In this document: positions 46,275 through 55,287 of the stretch, piece by piece
How positions within the stretch are numbered: the first letter of the stretch is position 1
How the letters are laid out: each line of letters begins with the position of its first letter
Assembly (NCBI RefSeq): GCF_003054445.1
Contig: NC_042507.1
Coordinates: 806,001-870,000, forward strand
DNA: 64,000 nt
Origin: Pichia kudriavzevii
Taxonomy: Eukaryota > Ascomycota > Pichiomycetes > Pichiales > Pichiaceae
Reading direction: 5' to 3'
Made by a program: the position numbers and the translations under genes
Notes under the pieces: generated by a model
Databases searched by the model: none
Told to the model about the DNA's origin: nothing
Seen by the model: only the letters and a program-made list of their open reading frames with translations

Positions 46275-48512
46275 CTATTTAGCTTTGGACTTGTGTGAGT
46301 CTAGTTCTCTCTGGAGAGATTTGTTATTTTCAATCAATGTATCTACTTTTTGAGACAAGACATCAATGTAACTTAAGATTTTGAAAGCTTCGGGACTAAC
46401 ACCTTGATCGCCAGCTTCCTTCATAGGAGGGGCCAAGGTCTTTAATTTCCTATTCCAATCTGGAAATCCCTTTACAAACCCTGGCTCTGCGTTCTCAGCC
46501 TCCATTTGTAGATCAATATTACGTTCAATTTGATGCCTGTTATCAGCGTCATCGATCGTCTCATCATAACCATCCGTCAATAGCCACTCCTGGTCCTCTT
46601 CGTTGGCATCGTCAGCATGATTGAATGACCTGTTGTAAGAAACTCTTTTGCTTTCCCTAACCTCATAATTAGAGGTTATCAGTAAAACAGGAGAATATAT
46701 GAGAAACAGAATATTGTTGCACATACTATTGAATTGCCTCTCATTCATCCACCAAGCAAAAGGAATATCCAATAAAAATATCTCAATTAGATTGAAAGGG
46801 GGTAAAAATATTTTTGCATCAGGAGCTCTGATATATTTAAGTACTCTCGATGAATATTGGAATAAATACTCATTATTAGCGTTACTAATGACATCTGAAT
46901 ATGCAGAAGAAAACAAAGCAATCAAGATATTCAATAAAATAACTGTAACCAAAAAATTGTAGATATAATACAATACACTTCCATAAGGATATGCAAACCT
47001 TTCAATAGCGCTAAAATCAGGACCACTTAGAACCGTATTCAACATGTTTGTGATAATAAAATAGGTCAAGTCCCTTTTGCCATCTGCTTGATCAAGTCCA
47101 ATAAATGCTTGCAAAAATCCAATTATCACCACTGAGAGCATAAAAAAAAAGATAATTGATTCCTTCATCATTGTATTGACGACAACAATCATTACCCCAA
47201 AGAAATGATAAATATCACAAAAGAATAGCATTCGTATCCACATAAATGGTGCTGCAACGGCAAGAAATCTATGTGATGTTGTATCATACAATTGGTCATG
47301 CCCTGGTACTGTCGTAGTCACTGCCGCAAATCTAAATCCAAATGAAATAAAAATGATGGTATATAGGATATCATTGAATGTGCTACCAAGCTGCAAGTAG
47401 GCAGAACCAATGTGATATAGCTTTTGGATTTCATCAGCGAGGAAGCCAAATGTGAAGAAGAATAGCAGAATTTCAGGAATGTTCAACTTATTTGCAGCAG
47501 CATCTCTATTTGTTACAATTGTATAAATTATGAGAAAAACGATTGCAACAAAAATCTCTAGGGCGTTTTGGTATAAAGGAGTTTGAATCCTATCGGGTTT
47601 GAAATGAGCCCAAAATGACGTATTCGCTATTCCTTTGTAAAGAACATACTCAGAAGGATCATGTCTTGACTGTACAATCCAACCGTTCCAAAGCCACTTG
47701 ATACACCTCTGGTAACCTGATGTGGCGACAATTGGAGAACGTGTATCAACCGCCAACTCTAAAGCATTTTCAGGATCGGAATCCTCATTATTCAAGTTGA
47801 TAGAGTACCTATGGCAGAGCATGGAAAGAAACAAGTATTTGTCTTCCTTTTCACGGTCAATTAAAATGCAGGCAATTGTTTGTGCAACTAATGAACGGGA
47901 TGTGTATAAATCACTTCTCTCAAGCCTAGATTCAGCAAGTGAATCAAACCAGCCAGAAACTTTCAATAGACAAAATACCAAACATGCTTGATAGCGTCTC
48001 TTAGACTCATATCCATTGTCATTGATGTCGCCTCCAGCTGCATCATAAACTGCTTGTATAGTCTCTTCCTTCTTAATATCCAAATCAAACGACTTTATCT
48101 TATCGGCTGCCACAGCCTGCGGAGTAATGGTGTCAACTAACTTCTTCAAATTCAAGGCAACTCTCAATGCTTGTCTTGGTGAAACAGGACGATGCTCGTT
48201 ACAGTCCTCGTCATTTGTTGTCGGCAACAGCAACATCCCTTTCGATACATCTCCAAAATATTCTACCAGTGGGAAATAAATGTCCTCCTTTTTTGATAAG
48301 AACCCCTTCTGCCCTTCCCAATTTTTTCTATACAACGCGTCTTGTAAAAGAGAGCATGAAATTGAGACTTCAACTGAGCGCGTTACTTCCCGAATACAGG
48401 GAAGTAAATGTTTGAACTTATTAATTAACCAATAGAAGATGCCATTATCTACAAATTCTGTCCACCAAGAAGAAGAAGATAACAGATTTGAAGAGCTCAC
48501 GTGATGTCTCAT
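46275..48512 (-). CDS. YVC1: Vacuolar TRP-type cation channel Yvc1
   Basis: Calcium release channel of the vacuole, activated by osmotic stress. The frame from the ATG at 48512 gives 745 residues against 675 in S. cerevisiae. Six hydrophobic segments lie between residues about 310 and 560, including KESIIFFFMLSVVIIGFLQA before the pore region (FIGLDQADGKRDLTYFIITN) and LYYIYNFLVTVILLNILIAL after it; yeast has SADGKRDI and ILLNILIALYSTAY at the same places. LLTDGYDETIDD matches DLTDGYLDDDD, and the C-terminus is a coiled coil. The first 92 residues are extra relative to yeast; an ATG at 48236 (MLLLPTTNDEDCNEHRPVSP) aligns with the yeast N-terminus. The longer start overlaps the RTT106 start, so 48236 may be the true one. 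Confidence 0.93.
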   Translation of the reverse strand: MRHHVSSSNLLSSSSWWTEFVDNGIFYWLINKFKHLLPCIREVTRSVEVSISCSLLQDALYRKNWEGQKGFLSKKEDIYFPLVEYFGDVSKGMLLLPTTNDEDCNEHRPVSPRQALRVALNLKKLVDTITPQAVAADKIKSFDLDIKKEETIQAVYDAAGGDINDNGYESKRRYQACLVFCLLKVSGWFDSLAESRLERSDLYTSRSLVAQTIACILIDREKEDKYLFLSMLCHRYSINLNNEDSDPENALELAVDTRSPIVATSGYQRCIKWLWNGWIVQSRHDPSEYVLYKGIANTSFWAHFKPDRIQTPLYQNALEIFVAIVFLIIYTIVTNRDAAANKLNIPEILLFFFTFGFLADEIQKLYHIGSAYLQLGSTFNDILYTIIFISFGFRFAAVTTTVPGHDQLYDTTSHRFLAVAAPFMWIRMLFFCDIYHFFGVMIVVVNTMMKESIIFFFMLSVVIIGFLQAFIGLDQADGKRDLTYFIITNMLNTVLSGPDFSAIERFAYPYGSVLYYIYNFLVTVILLNILIALFSSAYSDVISNANNEYLFQYSSRVLKYIRAPDAKIFLPPFNLIEIFLLDIPFAWWMNERQFNSMCNNILFLIYSPVLLITSNYEVRESKRVSYNRSFNHADDANEEDQEWLLTDGYDETIDDADNRHQIERNIDLQMEAENAEPGFVKGFPDWNRKLKTLAPPMKEAGDQGVSPEAFKILSYIDVLSQKVDTLIENNKSLQRELDSHKSKAK
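48498..48505. promoter_or_regulatory. CACGTGAT E-box overlapping the RTT106 start codon
   Basis: CACGTGAT includes the first two bases of the RTT106 ATG (48504-48506) and lies just upstream of the long-form YVC1 ATG. It matches the Cbf1 site exactly, as does the element in the RPS23 promoter. It may be chance. Confidence 0.3.
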
Positions 48513-49832
48513 TTAGAAGATTTACCGCAGGAGCTTAAGAGTCGGGTTGAAGAGATCATTGCCAAATATCCTCCTAGTGAAGAAGTCTTTGTTTCTCTAA
48601 TGAATTTTTTAATCCAACAAAAGTCCAATGATGATCCCAAAAGAAAGAAAACTCAAGAGTCATTAGCTAAGAGCACACGTGCTTTAACTCCAAGCAATAG
48701 CTTAGAAAGCTTGCAAGGAACTAATATAATGCTTCAGCTTCCTGATTTATCTATTCAGTCCCCGTTTAGACGAAGACTAAACTTGGTTTTTGGCGCAGTA
48801 AAAGGAGAGAAAAAGGCATACTTGGCTTTATCTAAATCCCTGGAAAGCAAACCAGAGCTAATATTAAGAGATATCACCCCAGGAAATGCTAAATTTGCAT
48901 GTATTTTAAATGTACCGGAGAAAAAGGCATTGAGGTATCTTCTTGTATGTTACAACCAAAATGAAGGCAACGTCTACAAGAACGAACCCCTTTTGATTCA
49001 GTTCAATCATGATATACTTCAAGAGCAGTTTGGATCGCTTTTAGGCGGCAAAACATTCAGTCAGTATCTGACTTCACAATTAGCATTAGTTGATTTCAAG
49101 GTAATAGATTGTGCCTTGGACGACACATTTTCAGTCCCTGCTTACAAAAAAACAAAGGAAGGATATCTTTTCTTCTTACCTGAATATATTATTTTTGGCT
49201 TCAAAAAACCCATCGATGTTTTCAAATCATCTGATATCGTAAGTATTACGTACGACTGTATCACAAGAATGACTTTCAATGTTCACCTTGAAGTTAAAGT
49301 AGGGAGTGAGACTCAAAAGCACGAATATAGTATGATTGATCAAAAAGAATTTGAGAATATTGACAAATATGTCAAACTGAAAGAGGTGAAGGATAATTCA
49401 ATGTCAGATGAGCATAAAGCCCAGAGTCACTTGAAGAATAATTCAGGTGCACCGGGTGACCTAGCTGAGGCTGCCAAACTTGTTCCAGGCGGTGAACAAT
49501 TGATTCCAAACGGTAATACTGCAAATAATGATGTGGACGACGAGGATGATGACGATGATGACAATTACCAAGTTGGAGACAGTGATGACAACCACAGTGA
49601 TGTAAGTGCTGCAGCTGATTATGAGGATGAAGAGGTGGAAAGAGAAGAGGAGGATGGTACGTATAATGAATACGTCAATGAAAACGCACCAAGTAGTACA
49701 TTTACCCCTGGAACACTAGGCAGCCTTGAACAATTTGGGGGTTTTGACGAGAATTTGCAACAAGAACTCCAGGACTTACAAAAGGACTTGGATCTTGATA
49801 TAAACGAACTACAAAAGGCTGGGTATATTTAG
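48504..49832 (+). CDS. RTT106: Histone chaperone Rtt106
   Basis: H3-H4 chaperone acting in replication- and transcription-coupled nucleosome assembly, 442 residues (yeast 455). The start ATG at 48504 gives MSHLEDLPQELKSRVEEII, close to yeast MMSKLEDALPESLSREVRHV. The N-terminal helical dimerisation region is followed by the double PH module: LILRDITPGNAKFACILNVP, YLLVCYNQNEGNVYKNEPLL, VPAYKKTKEGYLFFLPEYII then FGFKKP and SITYDCITRMTFNVHLEVK. The C-terminal 110 residues are highly acidic (DDEDDDDDDNYQVGDSDD). The longest frame starts one codon earlier at a GTG. Its 5' end overlaps the long form of YVC1 head to head. Confidence 0.94.
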   Translation: MSHLEDLPQELKSRVEEIIAKYPPSEEVFVSLMNFLIQQKSNDDPKRKKTQESLAKSTRALTPSNSLESLQGTNIMLQLPDLSIQSPFRRRLNLVFGAVKGEKKAYLALSKSLESKPELILRDITPGNAKFACILNVPEKKALRYLLVCYNQNEGNVYKNEPLLIQFNHDILQEQFGSLLGGKTFSQYLTSQLALVDFKVIDCALDDTFSVPAYKKTKEGYLFFLPEYIIFGFKKPIDVFKSSDIVSITYDCITRMTFNVHLEVKVGSETQKHEYSMIDQKEFENIDKYVKLKEVKDNSMSDEHKAQSHLKNNSGAPGDLAEAAKLVPGGEQLIPNGNTANNDVDDEDDDDDDNYQVGDSDDNHSDVSAAADYEDEEVEREEEDGTYNEYVNENAPSSTFTPGTLGSLEQFGGFDENLQQELQDLQKDLDLDINELQKAGYI

Positions 49833-50187
49833 TCCGTCTTCTTATTGCTTTTCAAAGAAAAGCCACTCATCTATTTCTTTGTACACTATACTCTTGGGTT
49901 TAACAATATATATTAGTTCTAGCACTTACAATTCCACTGGTAAAAGTAACGAGTTTAAGGGACAATCATTTTGATGTGGTATTCAAAAAAAAATAGTATT
50001 TCTTAAAGACGAATAATAGATATGTGTATATAATAAATAGTGTGTCAGGAGATTGTTATGTACGTAAAAGTGAAGTAAGTGTTAGGCGAGAATTGTCATG
50101 CCTAAAAATATATGGATACCGTTGAGACATGACTCTTTGACCAGAACAGGCTCAATCAAGAAGCAAAAAAAGAGTCTTTTGACTGGA
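49833..50187. other. Convergent 3' region RTT106 / small spliced gene
   Basis: About 355 bases with TATATA-type and A/T stretches suited to 3'-end formation (49908-49916, 49986-50040). No gene seen. Confidence 0.4.
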
Positions 50188-50531
50188 TTAAGCAGACTCT
50201 TCCCTGATCTTCTTGAGCTTAGCTAATCTTAATTCCAAAAGCTCATTGTTGTTTTCAACCCATTGATCAAAGAAGTAACCAACACCCGTAGTGAAAGCCG
50301 CAGAATAGACAAAACCCATTGGGGCATGGAGTAATGGGGCCTGTCTGATACCCATTTGCAAGGCTCTAACACCAACACCTATGAAATGGTTTAGAAAGGA
50401 AAGAAGAGTTAGTATTGGTTAATCCGTGGATATACAGGTAGCTGAAAGTATAGTTTTAATTGCTGGAATCATCCAAATGAATTGCTGTAATGTTTCTTGT
50501 ACCTACCGAAAGCAGTCCAAGCTAATAACAT
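50188..50531 (-). CDS. Small spliced gene, 71-residue probable membrane protein
   Basis: Exon 1 is 50507-50531 (MLLAWTAF plus one base), exon 2 is 50188-50378; the spliced product is 71 residues and ends at TAA. Splice signals are a GTAGGT donor, a perfect TACTAAC branch site at 50408-50414 (minus strand) and a CATAG acceptor; phase 1 joins correctly to GVGVRALQMGIRQAPLLHAP. The protein has a hydrophobic stretch around residues 30-45 (GFVYSAAFTTGVGYFFDQW) and a charged C-terminal helix (NNELLELRLAKLKKIREESA). The size and layout recall small accessory subunits of mitochondrial inner-membrane complexes, but I cannot name it. Both exons together are below the usual ORF cut-off. Confidence 0.75.
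50379..50506 (-). other. Intron of the small 71-residue gene
   Basis: A 128-base intron on the minus strand with donor GTAGGT at 50506-50501, branch TACTAAC at 50414-50408, a pyrimidine-rich tract and acceptor CATAG ending at 50379. GTAGGT is a less common donor in yeasts. Confidence 0.75.
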
Positions 50532-52113
50532 TCTTGTTTATGATTGGTTTATGCTTTTCCAAAATATATGTTCTACCCTATTATGCATCAAACCTACTAC
50601 ATGCTGTAAAAGTATCAATTCAGCTCCCCAGAAATGATTCGCACTTGCTTTAGTGGCACGCAAATTGAAACTGGCAGTCACTACCGTCGATCGACGCACG
50701 AATGATTTTACCGAGGTACTACTACTAGGTTCCTCTCCTTAGTCGACCAGCTACTCATGGTAGTTTCAATATGACTATATTTTATCCTAATGACAATTGA
50801 CAATGGAGCCAAAGGTGTGATTAATTGGTTATATAGTGGCAACTCAGCCAACAGTATAGACAAAAGAAAACCTATCGCATGAAAACGACATTGCCCTATT
50901 AGGAAACAGGGTAGCAATTTGTCAGGGCTTGAGACCATCAACACGAACGAGAGATACACCTCTACGAAGACAGTAAAGGAAACAGTTACGATTCCAACAA
51001 ACTTATCATGTTGGAGGGTAAAGATGTAAGGATAGGTACGTACAAGATATATGTATTTTCGTTGCTTTTGTATCTTATTGATTGAGTAACGTACTTGATA
51101 CTTCTATAGTTTTCATCGATATGGGCTACCAAGGCTACCCCTGAGAGGACCTGGTTATGGCATCACCGCTACCTCAGTAATGTACAACTATAAATCGGAA
51201 AAAGAGACTTATGCGCCTTTTTATTTGGGATTGCATGATCCAACTTCTTAAGGTCCCTTTTATTGACATTATTATTTGTAGCTAAATAGGGTGAAGGCAG
51301 AAAACTACAAAGAGGAGTATGTGGGATAGATACATGGTTTTATTGGCTAGTTCTGGTTACCATGCAATCTAGTCATGCATTTTAGTTATTCTAAAGAACG
51401 TTGCAGCTATTCCAATACAAGATTTACTAGGGAAATTTCAACTTGACCGTCCACGAGTGGTTGATCTACAGCAAGCTCCAATGTTCATTTCAAAAGTTTG
51501 TAACCAGCCAAACAACTCACTATCACATAAATATCTCAAAAGCTTCCCAAGTGAGCAGTCTTCAACAATAGCGGCTATATAAACATTCTTATCCTTGTTT
51601 CTGATCGGAAAAAACAAATGTTCGCCTAAGCATCATTTCACTAGGAAGCTTGTAATTGCAATAGTATACCCGTTGACTATAACACTAAAAAAAAATTTCT
51701 TCTCAAATATCCGATAACAGCCAATGAGTTGCTGATATATTGAAGGACAAGTTTATCGGAACTGTTTTCGGTTTTCTGTTCTAGTATCCTTGTTTTTCTA
51801 ATTTTTTTATAGGGGGCTGTGCATCAAAAGCACTACCCCCTATAAAGATCGAAACATGTGACAACAATAAAATTCTGTCTTTAATTAGGGCTTCACGTTT
51901 TGATATTGATAAGGAAGAGAATGTTCATACTAAAGACTGTGACCAATATATGGAAACCATTGAAGGAAATTCATTCTGAACCCTTTTTGTTAATAGAGAA
52001 CCTTCCTATCAAAACCATTTTACATTGCCTAATGTCAAAATACCCCATAGAAATCAATTGCAAATTAGTGGATATCTTTAAATGAAGCAAGTGAATTTAT
52101 GTACAAAAATATC
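50532..52113. other. Gene-free stretch of 1.6 kb
   Basis: No convincing coding region on either strand. It includes the palindrome CGTCGATCGACG at 50685-50696, a short direct repeat GGCTACC AA GGCTACC at about 51123-51138, and a strong hairpin at 51806-51846. A possible mini-gene around 51008-51190 (ATG, GTACGT donor-like and CTATAG acceptor-like signals) was considered and not accepted. No tRNA or LTR was recognised. Confidence 0.4.
51806..51846. repeat. Strong inverted repeat (hairpin) in a gene desert
   Basis: TTTATAGGGGG pairs with CCCCCTATAAA (11 bases), then a two-base mismatch (CT against TA), then GTGC pairs with GCAC around the loop ATCAAAA. Fifteen pairs in 41 bases is unlikely by chance in AT-rich DNA. 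Confidence 0.85.
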
Positions 52114-53625
52114 CTATTTACCAATACAGAATTTTGAAAATACAACGCCTAAAATTTCTTCAACGCCAATCGCTTCACCTGTGATTTTCCCAATACCGTC
52201 AACACTACATCTTAGCGCTTCAGATGCCATAACTATATCATCTGCATCCTTGAACTTACGAAATTCAGAAAACCCATAAAGAATATCGTTGATTAATATT
52301 TCCCTGGCACGTTTAGAAATTGTAACTGGATCGGCAATCTCGGTACTCGTAATTTCCTTGAATCTGTTTGTCAAGTCTTGTATTAGTTCTTCAATACCGC
52401 ATTGGGTAGTACAACTGATAAGCTTGATCCTATCTCTTGGGATTTTTAACTTCTGTGATAGACGTTCAGGTAGAGTTTGTTTGGTTGCATCATCTATTAG
52501 GTCAACCTTGTTAACAATAACATACGACAGCATTTTTTTGTCACTTATGACATTGGATGCGTGAGATAAGAAGCTTGGATCAATCTTGTCATCATCTGCG
52601 GGTAGAAGTACAATATTAATATCGGATGTGAGTGATTTCTTCTTCGCTCTCCTTATCCCTTCATTTTCAATCACATCTGAGCTTCTACGAATACCGGCGG
52701 TGTCTCCGACTATTACCTTGTAGCCACTGATGTCAAGTGGCACTTCCATTGCATCTCTTGTGGTGCCGGCAATGCTACTCACAATGGCCTTATCCTCTTG
52801 AGCCAAAATATTTAGCAAACTACTTTTACCTGCATTGGGGGGGCCTATCAAAGTCAGTTTTATGCCTTCTAGTAAAACTTGTGATCTTTTTATTTTACTC
52901 ACATATTTACGAATCTCATCATCCAGTTTAGATACATCATTGCCAACACTTTGAAATAGTTCGTTGATTTCTTCAATGTCATGATCTTCACCAAAATCAA
53001 TCACCGTGGTTAACAATGCAATATTCTTTAGTATACGGTCTCTCCACTCGTTAAATAAAACATTGGTTTCCCCTTTCACTGAAGATAAGGCACTGATTCT
53101 TTGCATTTCTGTCTCAGCATGAATTAGAGTATTTATCCCCTCTACTTCGGTTAAATCAAACCTCTGGTTTTGAAACGCACGTTTAGAGAATTCTCCTGGC
53201 TCAGCCAGCCTCACTGGTGCATTCGCCATGTGAAATTTACTTATTGTTTCCATAACTTTGTTGATCACTGCGGTACCACCATGCAAATGAAGTTCCAGTA
53301 GATCTTCTCCTGTGTAGGACCTCGGAGATTGAAAGTACAGAATTAAAGGTTCATCAAGAAGCAATCGCCCTGTCTGATCCTTACCCACACTAGAGATAGT
53401 ATCATCATAAATCTTCCTTACTGTTGCTAGTCTATGTTTGGGTAATTTTGTTGAGCCTGTTAGCTGCGTGAATATCTTTCCACAGGAGGGCCCAGAAATC
53501 CTGATAACGCCAATAGCTGCTCTTGCTGGCGCAGTAGATAAAGCATAAATTGTAGGTGACAGGTACTGCTGCTGCTTCGAGATATTTTTAGTAGAGAAAC
53601 GCCTCATTAATTTGCTTGAAAACAT
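52114..53625 (-). CDS. MSS1: Mitochondrial tRNA-modifying GTPase Mss1 (MnmE)
   Basis: With Mto1 it installs the 5-carboxymethylaminomethyl-type modification at wobble uridine of mitochondrial tRNAs. The protein has 503 residues (yeast 526). The basic, Ser-rich N-terminus (MFSSKLMRRFSTKNISKQQQ) is a mitochondrial presequence. The folate-binding N-domain starts TIYALSTAPARAAIGVIRIS and includes SYTGEDLLELHLHGG. G-domain motifs are GPPNAGKSSLLN, SSIAGTTRDAMEVP, VGDTAGIRR and NKVD. The C-terminus FCIGK carries the CxGK signature whose cysteine is needed for modification in bacteria. The gene lies upstream of RHO2 in the same orientation order (RHO2, then MSS1, on the minus strand). Confidence 0.96.
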   Translation of the reverse strand: MFSSKLMRRFSTKNISKQQQYLSPTIYALSTAPARAAIGVIRISGPSCGKIFTQLTGSTKLPKHRLATVRKIYDDTISSVGKDQTGRLLLDEPLILYFQSPRSYTGEDLLELHLHGGTAVINKVMETISKFHMANAPVRLAEPGEFSKRAFQNQRFDLTEVEGINTLIHAETEMQRISALSSVKGETNVLFNEWRDRILKNIALLTTVIDFGEDHDIEEINELFQSVGNDVSKLDDEIRKYVSKIKRSQVLLEGIKLTLIGPPNAGKSSLLNILAQEDKAIVSSIAGTTRDAMEVPLDISGYKVIVGDTAGIRRSSDVIENEGIRRAKKKSLTSDINIVLLPADDDKIDPSFLSHASNVISDKKMLSYVIVNKVDLIDDATKQTLPERLSQKLKIPRDRIKLISCTTQCGIEELIQDLTNRFKEITSTEIADPVTISKRAREILINDILYGFSEFRKFKDADDIVMASEALRCSVDGIGKITGEAIGVEEILGVVFSKFCIGK

Positions 53626-54187
53626 ACTAGTCTATGCCCATAAACTAGCATATTAGTGGAGGATGGTGCATATAGGCTTTAAAATTAAATATTTCATCAG
53701 AAATTTTTTTTAAAGCCCAAAACACACGAGACACTAGATACCAAGTGAGAAAATCTTAGGTTTTACAGAGCTATGAGCAAATTATAATTATAAATAAGGC
53801 TAAAAAAATATATAATACAACTAAAAGCAGAAAAAGGAGTGTATCAAGTATCTCTTTTGCAAAACATGCAATTGGTTAAAAACGGGGATATTAGCATACA
53901 ATAACCCGTACAGTTTTAAACGTTGTGTGTGTGACTCAGAAGATACTCGTGGTATAATTCATAGATGAAGTTAGTCTGATGCCAAGGGAATGTATATGAA
54001 TTAGTTGGTATGCTCTGTATATAGATATTGTCGTTCAGTTACTTTTGTTTCGAAAAAAAAAATTGCAAATCTCTTAGTAATATATTATTTACGTCTTTTT
54101 GACGATGTTTAGGACAATGGTTGTTTTTCTAAGGTGGTTCTTTTATTCACTTTAGGCCAATGAATCGCTATCACTGGAGGATAGAAA
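53626..54187. other. Intergenic region RHO2-MSS1
   Basis: About 562 bases, AT-rich, serving as RHO2 3' region and MSS1 promoter. Short A/T tracts only (53704-53714, 54051-54061); no gene recognised. Confidence 0.4.
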
Positions 54188-54790
54188 TCAGCAGATCGTA
54201 CAACATCCTGCTTTTGCTTCTCTTGTAACTGGTCTTGCAATCAAGCTTGCTCTGGTTGCAACTTCAAAAACATCATCAACAGCTTCACCGGTCAAAGATG
54301 AACATTCAATGTACTTCTTAGCACCAATGTAATGTGCTACACGTTCCGCATCTTGATACTTCACGTACTTCGAAGAATAATCAGGATCGGTACCGTCATC
54401 AACGGGCCGTAAATCTTTTTTTAGGCCCACTAGTATTATGGGCGCATTAGGGCAGTACTGTTTAACCTCCTGTGCCCACTTGACAGCTGCATTTTCCAAC
54501 GAATCAGGGGCATTTAGAGAAAATCCAATAAGAATTATATGTGCTTTAGAATAAGATAAGGGCCTTAGTCTTTCATATTCTTCCTGGCCAGCAGTATCCC
54601 AAAGGGTCAACCGAACAGGTTTGCCGTCTACACGACAATCTGTTGCATAATTTTCAAAAACTGTTGGATGATATTCAGTTGGAAACTCCCCTAGAGTAAA
54701 CACGTATAGCAACGATGTCTTTCCACAGGCACCGTCACCAACAATGACAATTTTCCTTTTGATCACACTATTATTAGAATCTGAACTCAT
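54188..54790 (-). CDS. RHO2: Rho-family GTPase Rho2
   Basis: Small GTPase acting in cell polarity and cell-wall signalling, 200 residues (yeast 192). The sequence KIVIVGDGACGKTSLLYVFT, then YHPTVFENYATDCRVDGKPV and LTLWDTAGQEEYERLRPLSY, follows Rho2 and not Rho1 or Rho3. VGLKKDLR replaces the usual TKxD-type motif exactly as in yeast Rho2, and KKYIECSSLTGEAVDDVFEV matches KKYMECSALTGEGVDDVFEV. The C-terminus CCTIC supplies a CAAX box (CTIC) plus an extra cysteine that may be palmitoylated. RHO2 (YNL090W) and NST1 (YNL091W) are adjacent here as in S. cerevisiae. Confidence 0.96.
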   Translation of the reverse strand: MSSDSNNSVIKRKIVIVGDGACGKTSLLYVFTLGEFPTEYHPTVFENYATDCRVDGKPVRLTLWDTAGQEEYERLRPLSYSKAHIILIGFSLNAPDSLENAAVKWAQEVKQYCPNAPIILVGLKKDLRPVDDGTDPDYSSKYVKYQDAERVAHYIGAKKYIECSSLTGEAVDDVFEVATRASLIARPVTREAKAGCCTIC

Positions 54791-55287
54791 GTCTTAAAAT
54801 AGAAAGGATTAACAGCTAGTTTAAAGTCAAAGTTCTCTGGTTTATGCGGGAGGAAAACAGTAAAGTATTGTCTAGAATGGGCTTTTAGCAATTGCAAACG
54901 ATTGTAATTAATACAGAGAGATATCTTTTTGTGAGAATATTTCTTGAGTCTCCTTTTTCGAAGTGCCCTTGGTTGCTGACTGTGTGGACGTATAATTAGG
55001 GTATAGAATTTCCAGTAACCAGAGATTAAGAAATGTTAGGCAATATATACAACACTGGAAGAGGGTATATGTTTGGAGCCTGCTTGAGATTGCCCTGGTG
55101 CCACGATCTGGATCAAGGAATAGCACTCGATGATCGATGCCTAGGGGTGATTAATCTTCCAATCATTTAGTAAGGGGGTTTAGCGAGCAGATGCAAAAAA
55201 AAAAAAAAAAAAACATGAAGAATTTGATTTTCGGTCTTTTTTTTTTCTTAAAAGTTTAAATACTTCGTAAATTTTTACAGATACACA
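54791..55287. promoter_or_regulatory. RHO2 upstream region / NST1 3' region
   Basis: About 497 bases between the RHO2 ATG and the NST1 stop, both on the minus strand. An uninterrupted run of 19 A lies at 55195-55213, and T runs follow at 55237-55246. A 72-codon minus frame (54908-55126) shows no protein-like pattern. Confidence 0.45.

Noticed and set aside
50426-50653. Plus-strand 75-codon frame.
   Set aside because: It lies antisense to the intron and first exon of the small spliced gene and has no protein-like pattern.
51008-51190. Possible mini-gene: ATG at 51009, GTACGT donor-like, CTATAG acceptor-like, then a frame reading SSIWATKATPERTWLWHHRY.
   Set aside because: The donor at GTACGT gives the wrong phase for that frame, no TACTAAC branch site is present, and the product matches nothing I know.
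51900-52085. Plus-strand 61-codon frame before MSS1.
   Set aside because: It starts at TTG and shows no recognisable sequence.
55195-55213. A19 run as a relic poly(A) tail of a retroposed sequence.
   Set aside because: No element body or target-site duplication is visible beside it; simple homopolymer in an intergenic region is sufficient.
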